The position numbers were made by a program, and so were the translations under genes. The notes under the pieces were generated by a model that saw nothing but the letters and a program-made list of their open reading frames with translations, had not been told where the DNA came from and ran no database searches. From positions 1 through 64,000 of the forward strand of contig JAVKOQ010000202.1 in the NCBI GenBank assembly GCA_031835245.1: a stretch of 64,000 nt of DNA, written 5' to 3'. Below are positions 1 to 9,301 of this stretch, one piece after another. Numbering within the stretch: position 1 is the stretch's first letter; each line of letters starts with the position of its first letter. The stretch comes from Balamuthia mandrillaris. Taxonomy: Eukaryota; Discosea; Longamoebia; Balamuthiidae.

Positions 1-248
1 AAAAGCTCGCTGCTGATGCTTCAGCAAAGAGATGAAACCCAGGGAGTAGGTCTGCGTGCGTGACACAACAGCTGTGCGGACTTGCTTCCTTGGGCAGAAA
101 AGCTCGCTGCTGATGCTTCAGCAAAGAGATGAAACCAAGGGAGTAGGTCTGCATGCATGACGCAACAGCTGTGCGGACTTGCTTCCTTGGGCAGAAAAGC
201 TCGATGCTGATGCTTCAGCAAAGAGATGAAACCCAGGGAGTAGGTCTG
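1..248. repeat. 97-bp tandem repeat, ~2.6 copies, open at left edge
   Basis: A unit beginning AAAAGCTCGCTGCTGATGC recurs at positions 1, 98 and 195, an exact 97-bp period. The copies differ by only a few substitutions, and the third is partial, losing homology near 248. The array begins at the window edge, so its true length is unknown. All six frames give only short ORFs, so this is non-coding tandem DNA. Confidence 0.9.
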
Positions 249-380
249 GCTGGGATGAAGGACAACATTCCTTTGAGCCTGCTTGCGCAGAGGCTTGATG
301 CTGTTGCATCACCTCTGGTGCGCGATGATTGGCAAACAAAAGAGCTGAAGCAAGAGTGATAGTTCTGAGAGTGCATAAGC

Positions 381-408
381 TGGTTGGTTGGTTGGTTAGT
401 TAGTTGGT
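381..408. repeat. short TTGG/TTAG tetranucleotide array
   Basis: Six to seven tandem tetranucleotides of TGGT/TAGT type. This is the same motif as the longer array at 601-651, about 200 bp away. Confidence 0.8.
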
Positions 409-600
409 GATCCGAAAAAAAGAAACAAGAGAATGAGGTGAGAAGTAAGCAGGTTCCGAGCCCGCTTGTGTGTTTCTCCCGTGAGGTCGTTATGGCTCTC
501 ATGTCGTCATGAAAGTCACATGAACATTTCATCTCGTCCTTTCTCTCTCTTTTTCCTGTGGGTTGAGCTCTCACCGATGCTTACCTTCCTGTAGGTCCAT

Positions 601-651
601 TGGTTGGTTGGTTGGTTGGTTGGTTGGTTGGTTGGTTGGTTGGTTGGTTGA
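601..651. repeat. (TTGG)n microsatellite
   Basis: About 12.5 perfect TGGT tetranucleotides in a row. One strand is GG-dinucleotide rich at regular spacing. It lies in a non-coding stretch between the 97-bp and the 163-bp tandem arrays. Confidence 0.9.
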
Positions 652-898
652 GAACTACACCAACTGTTGTGAGGTGTGTAAAAGGTCCACTTGGTTGTGT
701 TTTATTCAAAATGCTACATTTTGCATAATTTGTCAACTATCTCACCAATTGTGCTACTGCTGCTGCTGTTGCTGCATTTAGACTTGGTCTGTTTTTGTCA
801 ACTTCCATCCAGATGTTACTGGCTGCAGTGGCTTTGCTGCCTTTCACCAGGTATACTTGGGCCTCTTTTGCAACGCCAGAAAAGCAAATAAATCTATT

Positions 899-1340
899 CC
901 ACCATAAATCACACTTTCTCAGCCTTCTGCCGCTTCCTCATGTTCTCTGCCTCAGGGGGCTTCGCAGCCTTCAGCAGGTGGCCTTCAGCCACCCTCTAGA
1001 AGCCTGGAAGACCCACATTTTCAACAGAAAAAGCGGGAAAGCAACATTTGTCTCGTGATTCCACCAGAAATTGCACTTTTTTGCAGCCTTCAGCCACTTG
1101 CTCATGTTCTCTGCCTCAGGCGGCTTCGCCGCCTTCGGCAGGTGGCCTTCGGCCACCCTCCAGAAGCCTGGTAGACCCACATTTTCAGCAGAAAAAGTGC
1201 AAAAGCAACATTTGTCTCACGATTCCACCAGAAATTGCACTTTTGCGGCCTTTGGCTGCTTCCTCGGGTTCTTTGCCTCAGGCGGCTTCGCTGCCTTCGG
1301 CAGGTGGCCTTCGGCCACCCTCTAGAAGCCTGGTAGACCC
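899..1340. repeat. ~163-bp tandem repeat, ~2.7 copies, with internal hairpin
   Basis: A unit starting CCACCATAAATCAC or CCACCAGAAATTGC begins at 899, 1061 and 1225, giving periods of 162 and 164. Each unit contains an inverted repeat whose best version is GGTGGCCTTCGGCCACC, a 7-bp stem with a 3-nt loop. Copies 2 and 3 carry the perfect palindrome. Copy 1 has one stem mismatch. ORFs across it are the repeat read in several frames, so I do not call it coding. Confidence 0.85.
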
Positions 1341-1720
1341 CTAAAAGCAAACATATAATATATCTTCTTGTAGCCCTTGAGTTGCTCTTTAAGAAGATAC
1401 TAATGTTTTTTTGTAAAACTTAAGTATAAGCCCAAAAACGCGCATAGAACCCTAACCCTAACCCTATCTCCTCTTCCCTGGCCCAATATCCATCGTCAGC
1501 TATGCTGTCAACATATCTCTGGCGTTCTACAAAGCTTTTTCAATGGGTTGAAAGAGCTTGTAGATGAGTTTGTGACCCCTGTACTTCCCAAGCTGGTCAA
1601 TGGTTCACTTATTCACAAAGCTTTTCTCACTCCTCGCCCATCTACTTCACCATCAACTTCTTCCTGTAAAAATGGTGACACTGATTATCATAGTAAACAG
1701 CAGGAATCATCCAGGCAACC
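1341..1720. other. gap between tandem arrays and Myb ORF
   Basis: Holds the CCCTAA triplet at 1449-1466. ORFs here are alternative frames that run into the Myb/SANT ORF downstream. I see no independent gene. Confidence 0.5.
1449..1466. repeat. interstitial telomere-like (CCCTAA)3 / telo-box
   Basis: ACCCTAACCCTAACCCTA is three CCCTAA units, read TTAGGG on the minus strand. It sits just after the tandem arrays and about 270 bp before the next plausible start codon. It could be a relic of telomeric DNA at a former chromosome end, or a telo-box promoter element of the kind known upstream of some eukaryotic housekeeping genes. Confidence 0.75.
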
Positions 1721-2152
1721 ATGGCTCGCCGAGCACTTCAGGTACAATCTCCACCACAACTCAAATACCAGAAGAATGGTCATCGACAACGGATTGCTTG
1801 GCAGGTACCTGAAATTCGTAGACTTGTCACCTGGCACGTACGTGATCACTGGTCTTGGCTACAGATTGCTCAAAACTTGCCCACTCAACGTCGTACCAAC
1901 AACGATTGCTATGACAAGTGGCGCAATCTCTTGGCTGAATTCTGCAACAATCATGATGCCATCAAAGCCAAATACATGGTAGCCCATGATGATGACTTTG
2001 ACAAACCTGATGAAGATTCTTCGTCATCATCTGCTTCTCCAACTACCATATTATCTTTCTCAGACGAAGAGGAAGAGGATAACAACGATGACGCTTGGTG
2101 GAGGAGTTTGTTGCAGAGAGAAAAAATAGGAAAGGATGGATCTGACTGGTAA
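1721..2152 (+). CDS. Myb/SANT-like DNA-binding protein (small ORF)
   Basis: A 143-residue ORF. Residues ~30-70 form a Myb/SANT-type repeat with the expected Trp spacing: W-S-W-L-Q-I-A-Q-N-L-P, then R-T-N-N-D-C-Y-D-K-W, close to the classical W..IA..LP...N.C..KW pattern for helices 2 and 3. The C-terminal half is acidic and serine-rich (S5, DEEEED), as in transcriptional regulators. Start chosen at an ATG in good context (aaccATGG). A second Myb-like block lies just downstream in other frames (2212-2380), so this could be the first repeat of a larger or decaying multi-repeat Myb gene. Function is inferred from the motif only. Confidence 0.5.
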   Translation: MARRALQVQSPPQLKYQKNGHRQRIAWQVPEIRRLVTWHVRDHWSWLQIAQNLPTQRRTNNDCYDKWRNLLAEFCNNHDAIKAKYMVAHDDDFDKPDEDSSSSSASPTTILSFSDEEEEDNNDDAWWRSLLQREKIGKDGSDW

Positions 2153-2211
2153 CTATGGATTGAGACACGAGGATTAAGCTAAAAGGGTCCAACCATAGCA
2201 GCCGCCTGCTT

Positions 2212-2380
2212 TTGACCAAACAGGAGACCATTATGTTGGTTTGCTTGCAAGCAAGGAAGGTGCCACATGGATCGATATTGCACAACAGCTTCCTGAGCAA
2301 AAGAAGAACCAATGTAGATGGCAAGTACAGGTGGAGATATTTGCTACAGAAAGCAACAAAAATAACAAATAACTTATAGC
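2212..2380 (+). pseudogene. decayed Myb repeat (frame-disrupted)
   Basis: Translation of ~2229-2320 gives a second clear Myb repeat, A-T-W-I-D-I-A-Q-Q-L-P then K-K-N-Q-C-R-W. The expected N-terminal part (T-K-Q-E) and C-terminal part (R-W-R-Y-L-L-Q-K-A) lie in other frames, so two frame changes interrupt the domain within 170 bp. No convincing splice sites bridge them, and a stop at the end of the upstream ORF separates the two. I read it as a decayed repeat of the neighbouring Myb gene. Assembly indels are the main alternative. Confidence 0.5.
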
Positions 2381-2579
2381 AATGAGACCTGGAGCCATTG
2401 AACTTCTCCAAAGGGTTCACCAGACATTGTTTACCGCAGTTTCCCAATAAAACAACTGTAATTCCGCATTATTACCAGGTAAGTAACGTGGTTTAAGCAA
2501 ATGAATAACCCGACAACCAAACCGTCGGTTTTTTTGTTACCCGAGCAAACAACAAAAAAGTTTGTCTCTACGGTGGTGA

Positions 2580-3047
2580 ATGCTGCTTGCTGCATTGGTG
2601 TTTCTGTTGACATATTCGCAAGCCTTCATTGCGGAGGCTGGTTGGACCAATAATGTGAACGATCTACGCTGCGTTCCTTACGTTCCAGAGGACGTTGGCA
2701 TTTGTAAAGAAGTGCTGGAGTTTTCTGGTTCTCTCTTCCTCTTTCGCTTTCTCTCAGTCTCATTTCTGTTCTCTTTCTTCTTCTCCTTGGTCTTATCCAT
2801 CACCCTTTCTCACTTCTTCCTCTCTTTCACTGCTTCGACCTTGGTTGGTATGCAGAGGGAACGCCCATATTCATACAGGGAGACGTGTCGTGGGATTTTC
2901 TTGTCAATCGTATTTCCTCTTTGAGCTCCCTTGGTAACGTCTTTTCCATGCCAGACGAGTGTAAGGAGTTAGCTACGTTGGCTGGCTGCATTACGCATTT
3001 TAGACCATGTGTGTTACACCCTGAGACCGGTTTGCTTTTCTCTTTTC

Positions 3048-3101
<54 letters not shown>

Positions 3102-5016
3102 CACTTCTCTCTTTCCTCTTTCCTCCCCCTGACCGTTGTGGTGATCAGAAACTGCCATTACTTGGCCAGTCCGGCCATGCCGTTCTTTTTGTTTGGACTA
3201 TTGTACGTTTGCTTGCAAGCTGCATTTTATTTTGCTTTTGCAGGAATATAACTTCTTTGCACTGCAGTGCAAGCATGCAGAAGCTTCCTTGAAGAAATGG
3301 AGATAGATAGTTCATTGTCTATATTCACCCCAGAAGGCTTCGAGCCTTACAATACCACCTGCAACGAAGTGGATATCTGGGCCAGTAATACCAGCTTCTT
3401 CTCTGCCACAGCGAACTACACGACCACTTCTCCATTTGGGGAATTTACGCTTTCTTGTGCAAAACCCTTGGGAAAAGGTGCTTTCTCCTTGACCTGTGAG
3501 GATCCGCTCATAAGCATAGAAGGCGGGTGTGGGTTTGATTGTCCCTTGCCTTCGCTCTCCGAGGAACAGTACCACTCGGTCAAGCTAGTGCAAGCTGTCT
3601 TCGCATGGCTCTCTGTGGTACCTACTCTTACCTTTCTATAAACTCGTTCAATTTTCAGCATATGAATAGTTGTTGCAATAGGTTGCCACGACGGTTATGG
3701 TCCTCACCCTCTTTCTCAGTAATAAGCTCCGTGTTTTCCCTGCCAACTTAGTTATCATGGTTGCGATTTCTGCCAACATTGAAGCAGGAGCGCTGTGCTT
3801 AGCCACCATGATTGGAGAGGAAGAAATGTGGTGTGGAGATGAGACGATTTCCATAAGCATTACTATATCGAATGGTGGCTATGGACGCATTGATGATGCT
3901 CTTTCGTTGGAAGCTAAAAGCCCATTATGCACCTTTCAAGGTCTCGCTTGTCGTCAAAGGTTAATTATGTAACTTCTTACTTAAAGTTCTATGAGCAGGG
4001 TTTTTGTTGCTCTTCGGCATTTTGGCAGCAACCTTCTGGTGGTTCCTTGTTGCTTTGAACATGGTCTTCCAGGTATTTTAGTTGCATCCGTTGCCTCAAT
4101 GAACCAGCTCTAACCTCTGTTCAAAGTTGTGGGTGCTGGAAAATGTTGCAGAGAAGTGGAAGCATCTATACACAAACAAGTTAAAATGGTTGTTTCATAT
4201 AGTGGCGTGGGGCCTTGCTACTCTGTTTGCAGTTGTTCCTGCTGCAGCCAACAAAATCGCCTTTTCTTCTGCTGGAACTTTGTACGTATTAAATGAGGTA
4301 TTCAAATTAGTGGCCAAGTTTGACTTACATAAACCACAGTTGTTTTGTAACAACAGAAAACGACACTCAAGTATTTTTTTGGTTGTTCTGGGTGGTGCCA
4401 GTGTGTTTTACTCTTGCTGCCGGTACAATTTGTTTCGTGTGTTGTATTGCCAAGATTGCCCGTGTGACCATTAAGACAAAGCGGTGGGAGCTCCTCACGA
4501 GCAATTTAAGGGTGGGTCTGTTCGTGTTGGTATTTTTGATCACCTACACGTTCATCTTTGCCTACTCTGTCCACGTGGAGACCTCCAGATCAGTTGTTGA
4601 GGATGGATACGAGGACTACTTCTCTTGCATTGTTATGCCTGCTCAGTTCGGAAAGGCAAGCAGCAGAGAATGTGAGCTTGATGAGGATGTTGCGAAATAT
4701 CCCCTTGTGGTGCTGCGAGCGCTAGGCGTCTCCTGCCTCGGTACTTGCCTTTTTTTTTTTTTTTTTTTTTTTGCTCCATACTGAGCACAGGACCCACCAA
4801 TTCTATTCCACCAAAGGTTTGTTTATCTTCTTCAACTTCTTTAGCAAGGACTGGTTTGTTCTATATCACAAAGCTATCACCTCTCATAGCTTGCGTTCCT
4901 CAGCACAGAGGTCTTCCCGGCGAAATAAAAAGGGAGGAAAGGCCTTGGCCCTCGGAGCAACCTCTGTGGAAAGTGTCGCAGAGGCCGAAGGCCGAGAATC
5001 CAATGGTAACTACTGA
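2580..5016 (+). CDS. Frizzled/Smoothened-like 7TM receptor
   Basis: Eight exons, roughly 2580-2727, 2856-3029, 3268-3617, 3682-3940, 3999-4072, 4127-4281, 4340-4740 and 4791-5016. The first exon encodes a signal peptide (MLLAALVFLLTYSQAF) followed by C-V-P-Y...V-G-I-C. The next two complete a cysteine-rich extracellular domain with FRPC and QACRSFLEEM, the Frizzled CRD pattern. The 7TM part follows (FLSNKLRVFPANLVI, CTFQG, LLLFGILAATFWWFLVALN, KWLFHIVAWGLATLFA, FFWLFWVVPVCFTLAAG), ending in a basic Ser-rich cytoplasmic tail. Frizzled/Smoothened-like receptors are expanded in social amoebae, and no Wnt ligand is implied. The junction of exons 7 and 8 spans a run of 23 T and its phase does not close cleanly. 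An unresolved splice or a homopolymer indel could explain that. Confidence 0.88.
3045..3099. repeat. (CT)n in intron 2 of the Frizzled-like gene
   Basis: About 25 CT dinucleotides start some 20 bp after the GT donor of intron 2. The pyrimidine strand is the sense strand. Confidence 0.9.
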
Positions 5017-5226
5017 CTGTGTTTGTATGTACATAACAAAAACCCAATACAATTTTGTTCTTTAAAATGGCGTGGTCAAAAATGTAAGCTTGCAGATTAG
5101 ACAAAACCAAGATAACACGGCAGGCTTTTCCTTTATCTTTGCGGGAAAATACTTGGTGCAGAACAAAAAACTTACAAGCTAACAGAAAAAAAAAACATTC
5201 TTCCTGCCCTTGAGTTCCACGTAAAT

Positions 5227-6720
5227 CTATTCACAAAAGTCTAATGGACTAAGGAAGCTGATGATATGTATAACTAACTCGTTGGGGAGATGTCCAAATG
5301 GAACAACGGCAGCAGGCGAGAAAGCAGATGAGGCAGAAGAGCGAATCGTGGATTGGGCCTTTTGATGGCAGACAACAACGGCAGCAACGGCCTCCCGGAA
5401 TGCTTTGTCCAACAGAATGGACATGTTGATATTGGCAGTGAGGGAATGTCCTCCACCTCCTCCTACAACATAATAAACGGCGAGATAGTCTCCTCTCTGC
5501 GACTTGACGAGTACGTCGTGGCGCGGGTAATAAATTCGAACCACGGTGTTAACAAGAGAAGTGCTGGCATCATCATCATTTGAGGACGTGGTTTGTTCTT
5601 TGGAAGACAAGCCTTTGCCACTGTCTGTAAACAAGATTTGTATCGACTTTTGGTGATGTTCTGCAATGCCACAGATGGGATCCTGCATCGCGATGCATTC
5701 TCCATATCGCATCAGACACAGCCTTATTACAGTAATTGGGCAATAGAAGAAACCATTAAAAGAAGAAGAATTAGAAAAGGAAGCAGTAAAGGAAGAACAA
5801 GAACAAGAACAAGAACAAGAACAAGAACAAGAAGTAGCAGCAACCCCAAGACCAACAACAAACCTGATGCGGCCTTTGCGGTTGCCCCAGCCTTGGTCCT
5901 GCCAATTGAGCATCACCCGAAGGAAAGACACGTGACCTGGCAACGGGTCGGTCTTAAACCAAAACAAAGGCTCGTCAGAGCAATCGCGTGCTTGCAGCTG
6001 TTCGAGCGGTGTGCAGTGAAGAGCCTGTGTCTGAAACCTCACATCAAGCTGCATCTCTGGTGTCCGGTAGGAGGCCGGCAGGCCGTCCTCGAACAACACC
6101 ATCATGCTAAAGTCTGTCCAAAACAACTGATGACCTCCCCCTCCGCCAACTTGTGTAGCAGCATTAACGTTAAAAAAGAACAGCTTCTACGCAATAGTGA
6201 AAGATCAGAACGCACCCAACCGCCAAATCTCATACTTATCCCCTTCTTGTGCTTTGGCCACAATGTCTTCCTTGTCGCTCTTCAGAACGAGGTCCATGGC
6301 TACCGAATGGTGCTCTGCGATCGGACTACGCCACTCGGCTACTGTGTCGCTCTCTTCTGCTGCCATTTCTGTGGGTCGCACCAACTTCACGATGATGGTG
6401 CCCTTCTTGTTGCCCCAGCCTTGGTCCCTCCACGTGAAGCGCAAACGAAGCGCCTTTACCTTACCAGGCAGACCCCCCGAGGGGAGAGGAGGTTCCTCAA
6501 AGGGCTTGAAGTGGAGCTGATCTTCCCCAGGCTGGCTCTCCCCAGCCCCTGAGTAGTTTGGTATGTTCACCAGCAGGCAACCCTCCCACCCTCTATAAAG
6601 GTCCTTGTTGTCGCTGCTCGTGGAGGTGGCGGTCCATGCGGCAGCTTTCACCTCATATTGGCCGTCGTTCAACGTTCGTCTTCTCCTCTTCTTCACTTCC
6701 GCTCTAAACTTCGCAAACAT
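5227..6720 (-). CDS. tandem DQGWGN-repeat protein with C-terminal F-box-like segment
   Basis: Three exons on the minus strand, starting at 6720. The protein holds two copies of a ~150-residue domain. Each has a W-R/Q-D-Q-G-W-G-N-K/R-K-G core, then a strand ending I-A-E-H-H, then G-D-x-Y...V-V-G-G-G-G-G-H-x-L. The second copy reads correctly only when the intron with the AAGAAC repeat (about 5740-5870) is removed, which supports the splice model. After copy 2 comes a linker and L-P-N-E-L-V-I-H-I-I-S-F-L-S-P-L-D-F, the first half of an F-box, then a stop. F-boxes recruit SCF ubiquitin ligases through Skp1. A truncated C-terminal one is unusual, so a missed last exon is possible. I do not recognise the repeated domain; it looks like a beta-sandwich module. 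Confidence 0.65.
5793..5833. repeat. (AAGAAC)n hexanucleotide in an intron
   Basis: About seven AAGAAC units within the intron that splits the second DQGWGN domain. On the sense strand of the minus-strand gene it reads GTTCTT, so pyrimidines are on the sense side. Confidence 0.85.
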
Positions 6721-7018
6721 TTCCTCGGCGGCGGCGGCGGCTGCTGAAGGGACTGGTGGTGCTTGTTGACTAACAACAACACTGCATTGTTTTCTTCTTT
6801 TTAAAATTAATGGTTAAGGAGAGGGCTACAATGCAGTGAAAAATGGAAAGCAGCAGAAACGGCTGGGCCTTCAGTCAACAACAACAACAACAACAACATG
6901 ATAAACACAGATTCCTTCTTCTTTTTAAAAACATTTACACAACACCTCCTTCATCATCACCATTCCTTACCCTTCTCTTTCTGATCTGCTACAGTACTAA
7001 GGCCCTGCATCGCTCTTG

Positions 7019-7419
7019 CTATCCCCTACCACTGGTTGCTGTTGTTGAACCCACAGCAAGCACGCCTTTGAAGTCCTGAAAGCAAGTTGGCCGAAAGGAC
7101 AAACGAAAGGACAAGCTGCCTTGCACGTATTTGTCTTCCTCCTCCTGTTGACGGGAGCTCGTTTGTTTCCAACTTCTAGTGTGCAGTGTCGTTTTCTGTC
7201 TGCTGTTGTCGCAGAGGGCCATCACGTCCTTCCATGGCAGCACCACCTCTCCCAAGAATGTGTCCCTGGACCATGTCTGAAAGGCCCATACCTGCACGTG
7301 CAATCCTGCCTTCTTCCGCAACACTTCTTTGTTCAGCTTTCTGTTCACAAAAATGCAAACAAGAACGAAAGAAACAAGACGAAAGAAGCGACAAGAGCAG
7401 CAACAAGGAGAGAATGATA

Positions 7420-7466
<47 letters not shown>

Positions 7467-8036
7467 TAAGGAATGCAGCAGTAAAGAAGAGAAAGAGGAT
7501 GTACAATGTGAGCTCTTGGTTCCAGCGTGGCTCTTTGGCGTTGTTGGAGACGACGGTAGTTTTGGCGAGACTTGGGGAAGGAGCGGCTCTTTTGTAAAGA
7601 TCGGAGGAGAGCGGGTGAGCGTAGGTGCCAACCAGCACGTACGGGTCGGAGCCTCCGCCCAACCAGTTGACGTTGGCCAGGTTGTAGGCCTCCAGAACTA
7701 TTTTAACCACAAAACGGAATGAATGAGAAGAGAACACACTCGAAGAATGGAAGAAGGACAAACACAACAAGGGAGGGGCAAACAAAAATGCAAGAAAGAA
7801 CGACCAAGAAAAAAAACAAACGTACCAGTGAAGACCAAAGTTCCTTCGTCGAGCCCGTTGAGAAGGGTTTCCACGGACTGCGCCTCCTGTGTATCACGCT
7901 CCTTCGCGTTGATGGTGGAAGGAAGAGAAGAAGCGCACCCCAGAAGAGAGCGATGCTCTCGTGGGCTTAAATCCTCCTCATCGCTTGACTTTGTACCATG
8001 CCTCGCGTTTCGTCTGTGCCCCACCCCCGTCTCCAT
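7019..8036 (-). CDS. C2-domain protein
   Basis: Three exons on the minus strand, ~235 residues. Exon 1 (8036 to ~7826) encodes a Ser/Glu-rich leader from METGVGHRR. Splicing in phase 1 gives L-V-F-T-V-L-E-A-Y-N-L-A-N-V-N-W-L-G-G-G-S-D-P-Y-V, a typical C2 start. Exon 2 carries the R-W-N-Q-E-L-T-L strand, and exon 3 W-A-F-Q-T-W-S-R-D-T-F-L-G-E-V. C2 domains bind membrane phospholipids, often with Ca2+ through clustered aspartates. Here the first Asp of the Ca-binding loop is replaced (N-V-N-W) and only S-D-P-Y and R-D remain, so calcium dependence is uncertain. The C-terminus has no further domain. A (GA)n repeat fills the second intron. Confidence 0.75.
7424..7464. repeat. (GA)n microsatellite in intron of the C2 gene
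   Basis: About 20 GA dinucleotides. It reads CT on the sense strand of the minus-strand C2 gene. Confidence 0.9.
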
Positions 8037-8207
8037 TACTCCTCCTTCTCCTTTCTATCGTCGAATGTTTTGTGCAAAATCCTTAATTTTGTGATAATTT
8101 ACGAAATTTTCGATTATTCGAGGTCATTTATTGATATTTGGTGAAAAAAGTACTAGCAAAGGCAGAAGCACAAGGCCTTCGAAGAAGAACAGGCCTCAAC
8201 CCATTTC

Positions 8208-8993
8208 ATGGATACCCTTCCCAACGAGCTTGCGGAGTGCATATGTCAGCACTTGTCCGCCGTGGACCTGTTGCTCCTTAGCCACGTCAGCACTTGGCTT
8301 CGCGATATCGCTCAAAGCCTGGCTGTCGCTCGTTTACGCAAGGAGTTCCCAAACCTGATACCTTTCCTGCGGCTAGAGGTATGGACCAGCAACAGGGACG
8401 CCATGTTGGTCTACGCGCAGCTCTCCGCGGAAGTGGACAAAGGCAAACGCACCGGAACGCTACGTTTTGAGGGGTTCGAAGTGGAGTGCGATTGGGGACG
8501 TCCTCTCTTCGTTCCAGGCACGCCTCAATCGAGGTTCTTCTGGACCATCCAAGTCTCCCCTGCCGACCCCTCATTTTCTTCATCACCGACACAACCTTAC
8601 GCGGTGAAGGCTCGCATCGCTTGGACGTTTGAGCATTCCCGTTTTAGGGCGAGCCCGCCAACCGGGTTTCAGTTCGAGCAGCTCGCAGGCACCGCCGATC
8701 TCTCTAAGGGGACTCTGAAGCTGTCCGCCCAATCGGTGGAGGGGCTTTTGGCGCCTGACAGCTACGACTTTAGGCTGCTGCATGGCAACACGGTGTTGGT
8801 GGATGATAGGGTCGGGGATAGCGTGCGGCCCAACACGGCGAGGCACTTTATGGCCGGCATTGTGGCCCCCACTCCGCCTGCAACGGCTGCTGGCGGTTTA
8901 CCTGGCCCTTACTCTGACGAACCTCGTCTGCTGATGAGAGAACTGGTCATGAAGGGAAGAGCCGTTCCTCTCTCCTTCACGACCAACAACTGA
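8208..8993 (+). CDS. F-box domain protein, intronless
   Basis: A single open frame of 261 residues from ATG at 8208. Residues 3-45 (L-P-N-E-L-A-E-C-I-C-Q-H-L-S-A-V-D-L-L-L-L-S-H-V-S-T-W-L-R) form an F-box, the Skp1-binding module of SCF ubiquitin ligases. The remaining ~215 residues would be the substrate-binding part. They look like beta-sandwich strands (TLRFEGFEVECDWGR, KARIAWTFEHSRF, TLKLSAQSVEGLLAPDSYDF) and match no family I know. It lies head-to-head with the C2 gene, about 170 bp between starts, and near another F-box-containing gene (5227-6720). The shared L-P-N-E-L start suggests a local F-box cluster. Confidence 0.75.
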   Translation: MDTLPNELAECICQHLSAVDLLLLSHVSTWLRDIAQSLAVARLRKEFPNLIPFLRLEVWTSNRDAMLVYAQLSAEVDKGKRTGTLRFEGFEVECDWGRPLFVPGTPQSRFFWTIQVSPADPSFSSSPTQPYAVKARIAWTFEHSRFRASPPTGFQFEQLAGTADLSKGTLKLSAQSVEGLLAPDSYDFRLLHGNTVLVDDRVGDSVRPNTARHFMAGIVAPTPPATAAGGLPGPYSDEPRLLMRELVMKGRAVPLSFTTNN

Positions 8994-9301
8994 GCAAGAT
9001 GTCTGTCGACGACCCACCATGATGGTTCCATCGAGATTGTCGGTAACAGCATTACCCGACTTTAATTAATGAGGGGGAGGGGAGGAGACATTTGTTTTAA
9101 AAAATTGAAACTTGAAAAAAAAAAAGGGTAGCAGCTGTGGGTTCATTGGTTCGCTGGCCAAACTCAACGGCTAGAAGGAGGAGGAGGTACCCTACAGGAA
9201 AAAAGAAGTAGCAGCAGGAAGCGAAGGAGCTTTTTTTTATTTTCTTTCTGCCTTTATTTTTGTCTCTCGTGACAAGAGCTTTCTGGTCACGAACTGGGCT
9301 A
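8994..9301. other. intergenic, upstream of RhoGEF gene
   Basis: AT-rich with short A and T runs. I see no gene or clear regulatory site. Confidence 0.5.

Larger units (their letters stand above)
249..898. other. gene-free stretch between tandem arrays
   Basis: Apart from the two TTGG arrays and a CTGCTGCTG run near 758-775, I see no gene here. The ORFs are short, low-complexity and lack family motifs. Confidence 0.6.

Noticed and set aside
1-248. CRISPR-like array
   Set aside because: Units are contiguous 97-bp tandem copies with no unique spacers, in eukaryotic DNA.
1548-1982. 144-residue ORF overlapping the Myb ORF
   Set aside because: Different frame without the Myb consensus. The 1721-2152 frame has the Trp spacing.
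4741-4790. Poly-Phe C-terminus of the 7TM exon
   Set aside because: T23 run lies in the intron before the last exon. A 7TM C-terminal tail follows after the AG.
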